From Favolaschia claudopus (Eukaryota > Basidiomycota > Agaricomycetes > Agaricales > Mycenaceae): DNA of 64,000 bases. The notes under the pieces are model-generated. The model saw nothing but the letters and a program-made list of their open reading frames with translations, had not been told where the DNA came from and did no database searches. This document shows, piece by piece, positions 1-11,110 of this stretch. The DNA lies in NCBI GenBank assembly GCA_037176885.1, contig JAWWNJ010000030.1:1364001-1428000 (forward strand), given 5' to 3'. A program made the position numbers and the translations under genes. Every line of letters starts with the position of its first letter. Position 1 is the stretch's first letter.

Positions 1-1346
1 TCTTGTGCTTCACGAGCACCCCCTCCAACGTGTCGTGTTAAAAGAACGGATGAGTCCTCTGGAAATCCAAGAGCTACTGAATATTTGCATCGGTCTCCTC
101 AGTGGCGGATGTACTGCCGACCTTCTTGCCTGCGCCTTAGTAGCCCGACCTTGGGTGAATGCAGCGCAAGCCAGACTTTTCAGAATTCCGATTCCACTTC
201 GCCCGGTTACCGACTTCTCCTACTTTTCAGATTCTCAGGCCTCCAAATTTATCTATAGCTTGCGCTCGAATCCAAGTCTGATTCGGTATGTGCAGGAACT
301 CGAACTCGATGTCGGTGACTCGGTCAAACACACTGTGCACGTGCAAACGTTCGAGGATCTATGCACTGTGCAATTTACGCACCTGAAGCGCTTTTCGCTC
401 GAGATCTATGGCTCTTTTGACTGGCATTCAACAGCAGTTAAGGGCATTGTGGCTCTTCCTTCGCTGGAATACCTCAGTATCAGCACACGCGACCAAACTT
501 TCGGGTCTCTGGCCCACATTTGGGAGTGTTGCTCTCCCACAATACGACATCTACAAATCGACTGCGCTGAGGGCGGGGAGCTGCCCCCTTCCACTATCCC
601 TTCGCTTAGGAGGACGATTCTGGGGCGATGGCTGTCCCTGCGAACCACGCTCGCGTCTTCTCCATCCTTTCAATCTCTCGAGGCTTAAGGCTATTGGGAT
701 TCACGAGGGGGTATCCGTCCCTTGGAATTCGATTGACATAGGGAGCATTGAAGTATTGGACGTCGATGGGATAGTGCGTCATATATTCTGAGAACCTCAT
801 ATACTCCGACTGACTGACGACTCAAGTCGGACCTTGACTTTTCTGATCCCCTGGACATTGTCCCGTTGCCAAATCTCCGGATCCTTCGTATTCATCTAAC
901 GGACAACACCATTGGTGTGTCGAACCTGGATTGTTTGGGTCCGATCATGGAGTTTTCTCCATATCTGCACACCATCATGATTGTGGTAACGCGCAGGTTC
1001 GAAGAAGACGAAGAGGATGAAAGTGGAATCCCAGCACTTGTCTCGGCGCTTCTATGTCTGGCATCGGGCTTGGTGACCCGGCCCCTCATCGAGTTGGAAT
1101 ATGATTACGAGGAGTATACGGAGGATGAGGCGAGGGCTTTAGTTCCCAATTTGACTGAGAGAGACCTGGTATGCAGCTCCTTCACTGCGTCCCACATTTC
1201 TGAATACCCATGCAGCTGCATTTTGTTGGTTCGTCATTTGAAAGGAATAGGCCTGAGATGGAACAGAGTTGGTGGCGAGTGAGTCTGTGAGCGACAACAT
1301 GCGCGTGAGCTAATTGTCATTGCAGAGCGTTATCAGTCAATTCTAA
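1..1346 (+). pseudogene. F-box/leucine-rich-repeat-like protein, 3' part, frame broken
   Basis: The reading frame is open from the window edge to about 560 and reads like the F-box plus leucine-rich fold common in Agaricomycetes: an N-terminal LLACALVARPWVNAAQARLF segment is followed by repeated L-x-x-L-x-I units (YVQELELDV, LEYLSIS, RHLQIDC). The similarity then moves to another frame (RLKAIGIHEG, about 690-790) and returns to the first at 860 (LPNLRILRIHL). One or two indels are therefore present, real or sequencing errors. Near the end, two 47-bp introns fit: 1169-1215 (GTATGC...TGCAG) and 1279-1325 (GTGAGT...TTGCAG), giving a stop at 1346. If only the second intron is used, the frame runs to 1482. 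The true start lies outside the window. Family assignment is by pattern only. Confidence 0.5.
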
Positions 1347-2517
1347 TATCTCTGTTGCTCGCATCGGAAGTCTACAACCACTCAGCGCAGCAGAGCCAAT
1401 AGTGATTCGTCTCGATCTGAATATAGTCTTTTCTGAGACAAAATACGACGGAAAGGATTTGTTGTGCCCGAATAACAAATGACGTGTACTTACATCGGTA
1501 ATCCTTTTCTTTGACACATCCTCGTTCAATTATCCCCACCGCAATTCAACATTGCAGTCCCGAAAGTTGTATCAACATACCCATAATATAGTAGAGTCCA
1601 TCGACCCCATACAACTGAGCCCAGGCTGTGAATGGCTGGTAGCCGTGACATATTTGCAACAAGAGTCTTGGCCAATTGGCGTGTCGAGGTTCGATTCCTC
1701 GCCGGTGGGTGTAGGTCGATTCAGGTTACTTTTTTATCTTCAAGTTATGTTCCCCAATGAGTTCATTAGTTACGAAGCTTTAAGAAGTTTGACCCCGTTC
1801 AATACCTACCATCCACTTCCACCTCACCGCTACCCCCCCCCTCCTCATCTCCGCGCCGCGAACTCTTCGATTTCCACATCGCACAGCAAAATCATTCATT
1901 ATAATCATAATCATCCACCAAAAACGACAGCACATACTCAGTACAATCTAAAACCTAACATCACATATTGAGTACAACAACGGCAGCAGCAAGAAATCAA
2001 AGAGACACAATAAACGAGAAGAAAGAATCGTCATGATCAAGAGTCGTCACAATAACTCAGTCTAGCTGAGACCCCCATCAGCATCACCTTCGCCCGACCA
2101 TGGATGCCGTCGAGAAAGCATCCCACTTCTTCATCTTCATCTACCGCAGCTCTCTACACCCGCCCCTCCAACGCAAATCACAAAGAAAGACACGACACAT
2201 CATGATCTCCTCCTCCTGCTCCCCCACATCAGCCCAGCCAAATCGTCCCCCGTCGGCACCATGAACGCCGCATGGCTCAGCGTAGCACCGACCACCGCAT
2301 GCACAACAACGACAACATCAAGCAGGTAGGTCGTCCATTCCCGCACGTTGGCTCCGAGGGCCGCGATCGTGGAGGCGGGGGTGGGGAACGTTGGGGAGGA
2401 GGGCTGAGAGCGCAGACGGAGGTGAGTAAGCGGGAAGAAAGAGAGGAGGGTAGTAGCAAAGACGTACCAGAAGGCTTATCTAACAAAGGCACCGACTCGC
2501 CTCCCCCGTCCCCCCCC
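1347..2517. other. No supported gene; AT-rich then C-rich spacer
   Basis: Only short ORFs without recognisable domains. From 1990 to 2330 the sequence becomes rich in CCA/ACA and CAT triplets on the plus strand, which creates spurious ORFs. A tRNA T-arm-like hairpin at 1685-1701 is listed separately. Confidence 0.4.
1685..1701 (+). other. tRNA T-arm-like hairpin (B-box match)
   Basis: A perfect 5-bp stem CGAGG/CCTCG closes the 7-nt loop TTCGATT, as in a tRNA T-arm and pol III B box. No convincing anticodon arm, D-arm or acceptor partner is found in the 75 bases upstream, so this is a tRNA 3' relic or chance, not a tRNA gene. Confidence 0.3.
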
Positions 2518-2556
2518 CTCCTCCTCCTCCTCCTCCTCCTCCTCCTCCTCCTCCTC
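2518..2556. repeat. (CTC)n microsatellite
   Basis: Thirteen uninterrupted CTC triplets. They create long Leu- or Arg-rich ORFs on both strands (2272-2700) which are not considered genes. Confidence 0.95.
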
Positions 2557-3021
2557 ACGCTGCACCTTATCATCGCCACCACCATCTCCCACCTCTCCCC
2601 TCACACCACCCCCAACAATCTGCGCCTCCACATCCCCGAGCGCCTTCTTCCCATTCTTCCTCTTCCCGCTGAAAATTCTACGGGGCGTCTGCGTCTCTGA
2701 CTGGCGGCATAGAAGAACCTAGGGCTAGAAATCCGTTATTCTCCCCCAAAAGCGCATTTTTCAGGAGGAGCGACATCGGGCAAGAACCCCGGCGCTGCTC
2801 GGCTTCTGGTAGCTTCCGAAACAAGCGGCTCAAAACAATTGCCCTACCTGAGCACTGTGCAAGGGCAATCGGAAAGGGTGAGGCGCATGGATGTCGAACT
2901 TCGTGTTGCAATGCATCCTATGAGATTGCTTTTGGCCTGCATTGGGTGTGGGGCACCGGGAAATGCCGAGAATCAGTCGCGTTGAGGGGTCGGGTGAGGG
3001 CGGAGTGAGTGTCGGGATGTA
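2557..3021. other. Spacer, nothing recognised
   Basis: C-rich and then mixed sequence. The ORFs on the minus strand (2678-2911) show no domain, signal or splice pattern. Confidence 0.4.
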
Positions 3022-3498
3022 CGGAAATCACACGATAGCCTTTTTCCGCTCCTTTTTGCTTCCTTTTTGTTCTCCTTTTTTGTTCTTTTTGGGTTTCTCT
3101 TCGTTTTTCTTCGAGTTTTTTTTTTCCCTTTTTCATTTAGAATGTCAAAAAGGGTGTATTGCCAAAAAGAACGGAGGCAAACGGTGTGTTTTAGCCAAAA
3201 CAGTAGAAAAAATGGTCCGAAAAAGGGAGTCGAAAAAGGCTATCGTGAACGCTCCGTCCGGAATGTCCTTTTTCACTCCCTTTTTCAGCTCTCTTTTGCT
3301 CCTTTTCTATATTCTACAAGTTCTTGGCTCTAAACATGTTGACATTTCCATTGGGAGGTATAAAAAGGTTCATTTGACAAAAACAACAAAGATCTACCGA
3401 GGTTTTTTGCCAAAACTGCAAAATGGGCAAAAAGGAAGACAAAAAGGAGAACAAAAAGGAAGTAAAAAGGGAGCCAAAAAGGCTATCGTGAATGATCC
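3022..3498. mobile_element. TA-flanked MITE with CTTTTTG-rich inverted repeats, copy 1
   Basis: A 477-bp element between TA dinucleotides (3020-3021 and 3499-3500). Its ends are inverted: CACGATAGCCTTTTT at the left and AAAAAGGCTATCGTG at the right. The arms hold phased CCTTTTTG / CAAAAAGG units every 11-12 bp. A further copy of the terminal motif (AAAAAGGCTATCGTGAACG) sits in the middle, so the structure is nested. A diverged second copy lies at 57600-58105. No transposase is encoded. It abuts the truncated transposase ORF on its right. Confidence 0.75.
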
Positions 3499-4316
3499 TA
3501 ATGACCCAAAGATTGCATGTCAAACATCGTGAAAAGTGTTGAGCAGATTTTGTTGTCAACGTACCGATATCCGAGTTCATTCAAATACCTCCGAGCGGTG
3601 CGAATACTAATTTTTCTGTCAAGTCCGTGTTTCTCCATGACGTCTTCCCTGCACAGATAATCGACCAGTTTATCGGCTGTAATGAATTTCCCCAATTCCT
3701 GGAGATGAGTGCGTATATCATTTGCTAAATCTTCATCAGCGAGCATTGAAGTTTTCCACTGCCCGTAGGGATTAACCGGCAGAACTTTGCGATAAGCAAT
3801 GTACTCTCGGCTAAGGGTCGCAAAAATACGGGCGCAATGAACATCACGGCCAACGGCAATGGCAGCTTGACCAGTCGAGTCGCCCCATTTTCCGTAGGTG
3901 GCCGAGTTGGGGTTGGTGTACTGTGAAAGATGGCTCCGAATTCCTTCCATTCGAACACGAACCCAAGGACTCAAGTCCGGAGCGTCGTAACCACCGCCAA
4001 AACCTCTACTTGGGCCACGGAGTACCAGTGAAATATCCGTCAGTGCAGCTTTAGCCGAAGTGACGTCCGGGGCGGCAGCAAGGATTTGTTTCCGGCCAAT
4101 GGCAGCCATTTTCTGGAGAAAGCTTTGGGACGGAGCTGGACGCGGATATCCATCACCTGCAAATTCTCCGGCCTCTGGAGCGCACAATTTATCAAATTGA
4201 GGAAGGATCTCCTCGTTGTCGGACTCAGCGAGCATGGACGGCGCGTCCCGAGTTGGGAATGTCGGGAAAACCTTGATTCGGTTACAACGGATTGAGCTGG
4301 ATGACGACCTTAGCAC
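3499..4316 (-). pseudogene. DDE transposase, N-terminal fragment
   Basis: Reads leftward. The C-terminal end of the fragment, KISIRTARRYLNELGYRY, matches the helix-turn-helix linker that precedes the DDE_3 core in Tc1/mariner-like transposases of Agaricomycetes. The roughly 190 residues before it (Pro-rich N-terminus, then KGWGDST-like and RTHLQELGKFITADKLVDYL regions) are typical of the same proteins. The expected catalytic D, D and E motifs are absent: coding similarity stops near 3540, beside the MITE at 3022-3498, so the catalytic half is lost. The family is inferred from the motif, and no inverted repeats of its own were found. Confidence 0.55.
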
Positions 4317-4801
4317 GGCTTGAGACGGCTTACAAGCCCCTCCGTATGGGCTTACAACCCGTTTTGATCCCTGGTCAGCCGTGACAATCTGACCAGCCGG
4401 AAACTTGTATTAGAACATCAATTCAAGGTCAGATAAAATGCCTATGCTTTATTTTGTGTGATTTCCGCTCACCGCGAGTCATATGCTAGCAGTTGTTGAG
4501 CTTTCGTTCAACTTGTTTGATCCCATGCCGAAGCTGCCGGGAGCGTTACAACATTTTCCCATGGACTCCACAACTTGACTTCACAAATACAGAGGGCTGC
4601 TGCGGACTGGCTCCCACGCTTCTTACACCCCAACCACCACCATAGTCATCTGCGATGCATGCCCATAGGCTCCTGCCGTCCCCTCTCGCACCTACTTTTC
4701 CACTTGGGGGCCGAGAACAGGAGCAAATCTGAAGTACTTGACTCAGCAGCAGACGCCGTTTATCAGTCAATCCGTGCGTCTAAATCCCTTTATTCAGCAC
4801 G
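4317..4801. other. Spacer with repeated GGCTTACAA motifs
   Basis: Short words such as GGCTTACAA and GGGCTTACAA recur at 4330-4365 and again at 5305-5400, suggesting decayed ends of one element. No gene is supported. Confidence 0.35.
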
Positions 4802-5185
4802 ATGTTACGCCTCGCAAGCAGAGTTCACAGACCTTTGACTCGAAGCATGTCCACCGCCACAGCCGCCCCAGCTCTTCACAAATTCTACTGCGCAAGGCGT
4901 CCCACTGACTGCTTCAAGAGTCGACCGCGGTCGACCCCCAGGTTGTTGTTGCGTTGCAGAAGGGTCTGCCCAATCCAGTGCGTTGTTCACACTATCTTCG
5001 TGGCTTGCTTTGACAGTATGGCTGTCGTAGCGGGTGGACCTTCTCAGCTCGCGCCCGGCCCCTTGCGTTCCATTTGTCTACAAGTTGTCGACTGTGCTTA
5101 CTCAACATCTTTATCTACTCTAGTAGCTACACGTTGTAAGTTGCGACTGTCATGCGGGGAACGTCTCGAGAGTAGATGGACGTAG
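4802..5185 (+). CDS. Short ORF with mitochondrial-presequence-like start
   Basis: 127 codons from ATG. The first 30 residues (MLRLASRVHRPLTRSMSTAT) are rich in Arg, Ser, Thr and Ala with no acidic residue, as in a mitochondrial matrix-targeting peptide. A second Met is at position 16. After about residue 30 the translation becomes Cys/Arg-rich and unlike a folded protein, while another frame stays open (TAQGVPLTASRVDRG). A frame break near 4880 or a missed intron is therefore likely. No domain is recognised. It could be the 5' end of a broken nuclear gene for a mitochondrial protein, or chance. Confidence 0.25.
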   Translation: MLRLASRVHRPLTRSMSTATAAPALHKFYCARRPTDCFKSRPRSTPRLLLRCRRVCPIQCVVHTIFVACFDSMAVVAGGPSQLAPGPLRSICLQVVDCAYSTSLSTLVATRCKLRLSCGERLESRWT

Positions 5186-5567
5186 TTTCAATGTTTTAGA
5201 CAGTCAACATAAGTCGTTTTCAATGCTATTGAGATCTGAATAAGCGGTAATCAAGGATAATGGCTGCTAATGGCATAATCGCTCTCAATCCAAGGCACGG
5301 ATTGGCACGGTTTATAATGGCTTACAAGGTTCACACCTATGCGTTGTAATCCCCTTATGGCTTACGGGCTTAGAACAGCTTGTATTGGCTTAAGAGCCAT
5401 TATAACCGGTTTAGGATTTTTCCGACAAATGTATGAGTTGATGCACTATCATCTGCATCTCGGTGCGCAGAGACAAAGGCAGTTGACAGTTTACCTCGGA
5501 GCCTGAAGGCCATTGGTGCAGCTGTGGGGGTATCTGGTGTGTCTCCTTGAAAGAATACACTGGTATA
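5186..5567. other. Spacer, nothing recognised
   Basis: Contains the second GGCTTACAA cluster (5305-5400). Minus-strand ORFs at 5400-5671 overlap the neighbouring MITE and have no domain. Confidence 0.35.
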
Positions 5568-5733
5568 CAGTCGAAGCTGTCGTAACACATAGGCCTCGGT
5601 CGAGCCAAAAAGGTATGGGGTATGGCAGAGTTATGGGTTTTCCCAGCCAAAAGTCGGTCAAAGTCCCCCAAAAATGTATGGGTTAAGGCCGATTATGGGT
5701 TATGAGAGCTATGGGTTATGACAGCTTCGACTG
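5568..5733. mobile_element. TA-flanked MITE, CAGTCGAAGCTGTC ends
   Basis: 166 bp with inverted ends CAGTCGAAGCTGTC / GACAGCTTCGACTG and TA on each side. Inside are several copies of ATGGGTTA/TATGGGT. A relative lies at 11566-11754 with ends CAGTCGTCACTG. TA duplication plus a CAGT start points to a Tc1/mariner/pogo-type non-autonomous element. Confidence 0.75.
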
Positions 5734-7289
5734 TAGTGGTCTGGAGGAGACGAGACGGCAGCATCTTCATCCATTGAAGTATTAAGAGACTGTGAAGCCG
5801 AGTCCTGTTTCCAATGAATTTTGTAATCAGTGGGTAATAAATGTGATAGAGCAGAGTGAGTCGGATATTACTTGACTGTCGCGACTCGCGATCGCTCTCG
5901 TCCTCATTCCGGTGCTTCTTTTGTGGACGCGTTTTGATAGGGCTCAACGCGATAGCCGCGACGCGTTTGATAGCTTTCTTTGGTGAACCGTGATGGCAAA
6001 AGACCGTGTACGCGGTTCAGCCGGTCTCGCACAGACTTCTTCAGCGGAGGCATGAGTGCGATACTGAGTGGCGTGGTATTTTAAAAATTTCAAGCGCCTA
6101 ACTGCCACAGAAACTTTGCGACGCGCCTATTAAAGTTACGCGTGTAGGCGGGGAAAATCCTCATTTTGGGAACTCTTCCTTCAATTTCAAGATTATCTCG
6201 GAATTTTAACTTGCAGCAGCAATACAGAAGCAATCTCCAGAGAACTGTTGGGCCAGATTTTTGATTTTAGCCCTCATTGCCTACATATTGCGCGTTCCGT
6301 GTCATCATATCCCAATATGGTCATGTCACGCTAAGTCACGTGGGGTAACCGAACATGTCTGTCCCCTACCTTAGAAGCTCCTTTGTGAGCGCTCGAGGTC
6401 GTTGGGGAGGTGAACGAGCCAAATTCGACACATAGCGAGGCCAGTAGAGGCCCGTGGGAACCGACTAAGAACCGCTGATGGGTGCCGATCACTAACTAAT
6501 TTAGCCATCACTAGCCAGCAGTGACGCCATCAAAAAGCCCTCTAGCACAGCTTATTGCTTTTCGGTGACGGCTCTGATAAAAGGGGGAGCAAGCTCCCCC
6601 AATAACTGGAGTGGGATTCGAGCGCTCGACCATCGGGGCATGCACTAAAATGGATCCCCGTTACTAACTGTTACACCACGGAACAGTTGCAAGACAAGGA
6701 ATGTTATCCAATATATGGGGTCCTTCACCGCACCTCCACTACACCCCCTTACTTGATCAGCTTTCAGCTTAAGCGCTTGAGCTTGACAAGTTCGACTTGA
6801 TCAAGCTTGATATGCCTTCACCACCCTAAATCACCCTTACCATTTCCTCGCACAATGGTTCGCATATCGCACTAGATGCAAGACTTTGTTGACAGATATA
6901 TACTCGTCATGACCAAAAGTGATCGACAATATTTGCTATGACCACTGAGTATGATAGCAGACGGAACTTCATATCAAGCGGGAATTTTGGCCAAAATTCT
7001 TTGAAACTTGAGATTTTGTTAAGGATTGGGCCAGTCCTCAAGAGTTCGTTTGAAATCCGTTGGCGGCAAATCCCGAGCCGAGGTAAGTAGCGCGAAGCTT
7101 TACTTACAAGATGTGACGAAGAGCAGTCGACTACGAGGCGACAGCTAGTTTCGGCACAAGGTAAGAGTTGCTGGGGTGGTCGGGACCAGCGAAGTAACTG
7201 GCGTAAGGATCAAAAGAACGTATCTACATACAAGCCAGTATATATAGTGTGTACGGGTACTGATAGAAGAAATGATCGTAGGTTTGGGT
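5734..7289. other. Spacer with a tRNA-like relic
   Basis: No coding region is supported. A possible donor site GAG|GTAAGT at 7091 faces the acidic exon at 7886 across the MITE at 7290-7870. The tRNA-like relic at 6608-6685 is listed separately. Confidence 0.35.
6608..6685 (-). other. tRNA-like relic (anticodon arm with CCA)
   Basis: On the minus strand GGTGTAACAGTTAGTAACGG resembles a D-arm. CGGGG and CCCCG then close a loop starting ATCCA, so CCA (Trp) could sit in the anticodon position with extra loop bases. TCGAATCCCAC resembles the 3' half of a T-arm, but its 5' partner is not complementary and no acceptor stem forms. This is most likely a decayed tRNA or tRNA-derived SINE head. Confidence 0.3.
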
Positions 7290-7870
7290 AGAAAACGCTA
7301 TTGACCCAACACTGTAGCGCACCACGTGACTCGGTGATGGCCGCTGTCTGCCCTTCCGCGCGAGTCAAGTCAGCAAAGTTGAGAAGAGCTGAGGTCCAGG
7401 GGGCACCACAATGGACAATTTTTGGTATACATACTACAGCATAATGATTTGGCTAGCCTGGTGATATTTCAAGGAATTCGATCGCGTCAGGCCAAAAGCA
7501 AGAATAAATAAGCAACAATTTAGCAAATTATTATGTTTCTCGGGGGAATGGGACACAGTCTACAAGCAACGCGACCTGGGTGAGGGACTTGAACCGCATT
7601 TGACGTGGCCTTCGCGCTCCGTGAAGATAGAAACTCCCCCTACGCCTCCCACCGACCTCTGACAGGCGCCCCATCACTGCTAACATGGCCGAAAGCCATA
7701 TTCTATGCTAGTTATGGACTCTGAGACAGTATCTGCAACCATAAGGGAGTTCAAGGCCATCTAGAGGGCATTCTGAGAGGGGGGACTTGGGTTTTCCGCG
7801 CACAAAGGGCAGACAGCGGCCATCACCGAGTCACATGGTGCGCTACAGTGTTGGGTCAATAGCGTTTTCT
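7290..7870. mobile_element. MULE-type MITE, copy A
   Basis: 581 bp with near-perfect terminal inverted repeats of about 66 bp starting AGAAAACGCTATTGACCC and ending in its complement. One mismatch is visible (CCACGTGAC versus CCATGTGAC). An apparently identical copy of the same length is at 16509-17089. Unlike that copy, the flanks (GGTTTGGGT / ACATATGTA) show no 9-bp duplication, so one flank may have been rearranged. No ORF of size is carried. Confidence 0.85.
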
Positions 7871-7885
7871 ACATATGTACAGTAG

Positions 7886-8107
7886 GGTAGTGATCTACCA
7901 CCTGCCAAAGCGCCAATTCCGCACAAAGCCCCTCCCGCTTCTAGCTACTCTGGTGACGACGACTACAATCTGGACTATGTTGATGAAGCAGTACCCGAGG
8001 ACCACGAGGAAGAAGAAGATCAAGACGGGCTGGTGGAGACCCAGTACTCAGGCGAGGAATGCTGCGAGCTCGTGCTGAGGGAGGGAGCAAAATGGATGAT
8101 ATATTTA
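7886..8107 (+). CDS. Terminal exon of an unknown acidic protein
   Basis: A frame beginning after an acceptor-like ACAGTAG encodes about 73 residues (GSDLPPAKAPIPHKAPPASS...), then an acidic stretch (DYVDEAVPEDHEEEEDQDG) and the end REGAKWMIYL, stopping at 8107. Composition is protein-like and unlike the flanking noise. The upstream exon is not identified. The only strong donor nearby (7091) lies beyond the MULE-type MITE, so the MITE may sit in an intron or may have severed the gene. The function is unknown. Confidence 0.3.
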
Positions 8108-8380
8108 TGATTGCGGTGACGGGTGATGTGTCCCTCGCAGCGAGCGCTCTCGGGCCGGAACCCAAAGTCGGCGCGAAGCTGCACAAAACGGACTAAAACT
8201 AAATACGATGTACATGCAATGTATATGGGAGGTGGGTGGGAGAACTAAAAACGAGAGCACGGGCGAAGGAACGCGCCCGGTGGTGGTGGTAGAGGAAAAA
8301 GACGCGATGAGTCACAGTGATGACTCCCACGTGCATTCCTCCGAGTGTATACACTCACTAAGCTGAGCCAACCGTTACGA
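8108..8380. other. Spacer, nothing recognised
   Basis: Short ORFs only. Confidence 0.4.
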
Positions 8381-8905
8381 GGGCGGCTCCACGTGGCTCG
8401 GCTCAGGCTCAAGCCGGCTTGAGCCCGGCTCAGCCGCAGCTCGGCCACAATTTTGCTCAGCCTGCGCACCCGTTGTCCAAGGGGTATAAATGCTGTTTAA
8501 ATACACATTTGCAGTCCACCAATGCCCTTCACCTTCATATTTCACGTCTGCGCTGTTCATAGTGTTTTCGTCACCATGAGAAAATGTATTTAAAAATAAA
8601 TTTAATAAAGATTTAATGAGCAACGTGGCTCGCCAGTGTCGACGGCGTCAAGAGAGCCTGTGAGTATGCTTAAAAGACTAGAAAGGCTGTCTGTATGCTA
8701 TTTCTATGTTGTGCGGTCGATATACAGTGCTGAAATTGCACCTTTTTGAAAAGCTTGCTGAGCCGTTGCGGAGCCGTGGATGAGCCGCGAGCCACGTAAG
8801 CCAGCCGTCAAAAATAGCTCGGCTCGGCTTTTTGCGGTGATGGCTTTGGAGCCATCAAAAGCCGAGCCGAGCCAGCCGAAGCCGAGCCGCGGCAACACTA
8901 CCAGT
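8381..8905. repeat. AGCCG/CGGCT-rich inverted repeat region
   Basis: The left block (8381-8460) is packed with GGCTCGGCTCAGG-type words. The right block (8757-8905) is packed with GAGCCGAGCC-type words, including the complementary GCGAGCCACGT. Together they form degenerate inverted arms around about 300 bp of AT-rich DNA. This is probably a decayed inverted-repeat element. A second GTGGCTCG word is at 8623. Confidence 0.4.
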
Positions 8906-8976
8906 GCCAACATCACTGCTATGCAAGACCGACTCATTCTTGCCATTTCTCGTCGGCGCAAATTTCCCTATCTCAT

Positions 8977-9133
8977 AATGCATAAACCAGCCTTCAACCT
9001 TATGCAATATGCAAAATGAGTAAAATGCATAAATCCCCCGCCTACCAAGTCGGTGGACCTAGGTGAACCCCAAAAGTTGATGCAAAATGAGCTTTATGCA
9101 TTATGAACGTATGCATTATGAGATGTTGAACTG
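8977..9133. mobile_element. Fragment of the CAGTTGAAC/ATGCATAATG MITE family
   Basis: Repeated ATGCATAA and CATTATG words end in GAGATGTTGAACTG followed by TA, the same terminus as the complete element at 30087-30545. Only one end is present, so it is a truncated copy. Confidence 0.6.
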
Positions 9134-10576
9134 TATTTTTAAATGTTGTTTTTCCAGCGAAAATTTGGCCATTTCCCATCAAAAAGTTCCCACGGTCCAA
9201 GAAAACGGCCGGTATTCCAAGTCGATTGGGCCGAGTTTCAGGTCAAAATTCCAAAAATTGCGGCGTGACATGAAGTCACGTCCCCCACCATACAAGAGCC
9301 TTTTTTGCTCAGTCTCACAGGCAGTGGGAATGAGATGTCACAATGCCCCTGGTCACTACCTATTAGGGACAGTCGGGCGTTCGACGCCCGAGGTCTCCCG
9401 AACCCCCACTTCATGTGGGGACAAGGGAACCAGACTCCACTACTGCACAGTGCCAGTGTTTGATGGTGGGTTCGAGGTTGGTAAGCCGTCCACGACATTC
9501 TGTGTCGAGGGTCTTGTGAGGGTGACGCCAGGAGCGAGTGTCGCGCTAGGACCAAATCTCTCCTTCTTGATGACGCGGTCAGTGTGCAGAGGGAAGGTTT
9601 TGAAATTCATGATGTTGTTCAGGACCTTGTGTTAGGTATTTCGTCGTCATTTGTGTTGAATTTCATGATCTTTTGTCTGATTTCATGACGCAACGTTATG
9701 ATCCGGGGTCCTGAAATTCCTAACGACTGTGGGCCCATGTCCCATGTCGGTTGAGAGAAAGGAGAAAAATTGAAAAAAAGGGAGAGAAAAAAGAGAGAAA
9801 AGGGAGAAAAAGAGAGAAGATTTCAATTTGTATTACAAGGGTCCCCGCGTTCGAATTTCGAATGAAACAGCTTTGTATTGCGCAAACCAAGGCTCCCGGG
9901 CTTTTGATCGCTGTCCTGTCCCATGTTGTTGCGGTGATTTCCGTGTCCCAAGTCTAAACGGGGTGTAGTCCTCATTTGGACATGGGTCAGCCAATCGTTT
10001 TCAAGATAACAGACGGGATAATCGAAAGGTGATTATCTGCCGGCAACCTCCGGCGACTTACTGTAATCCTCTCCCACGTCGCTATGACGCGTCAATTTCC
10101 ACTCTCCCGCGCCGCGGTGCACTCTGGTGCACTCCAAATTACAAAGCTTACAAGCTCAAACCTCGATAATCTGTTGCTATGCTTCACTCTCCGGGATTCT
10201 AGAACACTATTTTACACCGGAAATCCGACCTCGACAACTTTCAGAATTTTGCAGCAAAAATGAATTCCATTCTCGTCTCTCTCGACGGCAGATCCCTTCC
10301 ATTGCGAATAACCTCCCCGTCCTCCATTTGATCTGGCAACACATATGCCTACAAACTGATTGCTCGGGAGCGCCATCACTACTTCAATCAACACGACACC
10401 ATTAACTTGAAAAATACAGCCTCAAGTTTCTCATTCACTCTCTGCTGTTTCCCTTCCAATTCAAACACGCCCAGCCTTGCTCAGATCTCCCCCAACCCTT
10501 TCCTTCCCCGGATCTTCTGGTTTCGTCTCGAGAATGTCACGCTCTACCACCCTGATCAACATGAAAGCATTAAAAC
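9134..10576. other. Spacer with unsupported ORFs
   Basis: The largest ORF (9087-9635, 182 codons) begins inside a MITE fragment and has no recognisable domain or splice pattern. 9750-9830 is GAGAAA-rich. From 10260 on the sequence starts to resemble the tandem units that follow. Confidence 0.35.
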
Positions 10577-11110
10577 AAAAATCTAAATTTCTCTTTCAAT
10601 TTCCGCTCGTTTCCCTTGAACTCAAGCGTACCCGGCGTCGTTTTAGACCTCTCTAGATTTTTCTGCTGTCCGTTTGTGCGGTGCTGTCCCGGGGACGCCG
10701 CGCTCGATGACTACCATCAATATCAGCTTCAAACCAAAAATGTATGTCTCTCTTTCAATTTCCCCTCAACTAAAGCCTACCCGGCGTTGTTTTAGACCTT
10801 TCTAGCTCTTCATGCTGCTTGTTTGTGCGGCGCTGTCCCGGGAACGCCGCGCTCAATGATTGCCATCAATATTAGCATCAAAACAGAAATGTAAGTTTCT
10901 CTTTCAATTTCTACTCGTTTCCTCTGATCTCAAGCATTGCAAACATCAATTTGAAGCTGTATATTCTCTTATGGTGTTTTTTTTTCTTCGCTGTTGCCCC
11001 GGGACGTCGTGATCAATGTCAATATTAGCTTGGAAACGAAATTGTGAGTCACTCTTCTGATTTCCTCTCATTTTCCTTGGACCCAAGCATTCAAAGCAAG
11101 GTTTGAGGCT
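10577..11110 (+). repeat. Degenerate tandem repeat, about 150-165 bp units
   Basis: Three full units and a partial one begin at about 10577, 10740, 10890 and 11041. Each starts with a T-rich tract (TTTCTCTTTCAATTTC), followed by CCCGGCGTTGTTTTAGACC, a TTTGTGCGGCGCTGTCCCGG block and ATCAATATTAGC-x-TCAAA. Unit junctions look like splice donors (GTATGT, GTAAGT, GTGAGT), and each unit holds a short ATG-led peptide. A more diverged unit may precede at 10400-10570. Confidence 0.7.

Noticed and set aside
1639..1711. Possible tRNA gene
   Set aside because: Only the T-arm folds; anticodon, D-arm and acceptor stems do not.
2272..2700. 142-codon plus ORF and 102-codon minus ORF
   Set aside because: Generated by the CTC microsatellite and GA/CT-rich DNA.
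9087..9635. 182-codon ORF
   Set aside because: Starts in a MITE fragment; no domain, no splice sites, composition like spacer.
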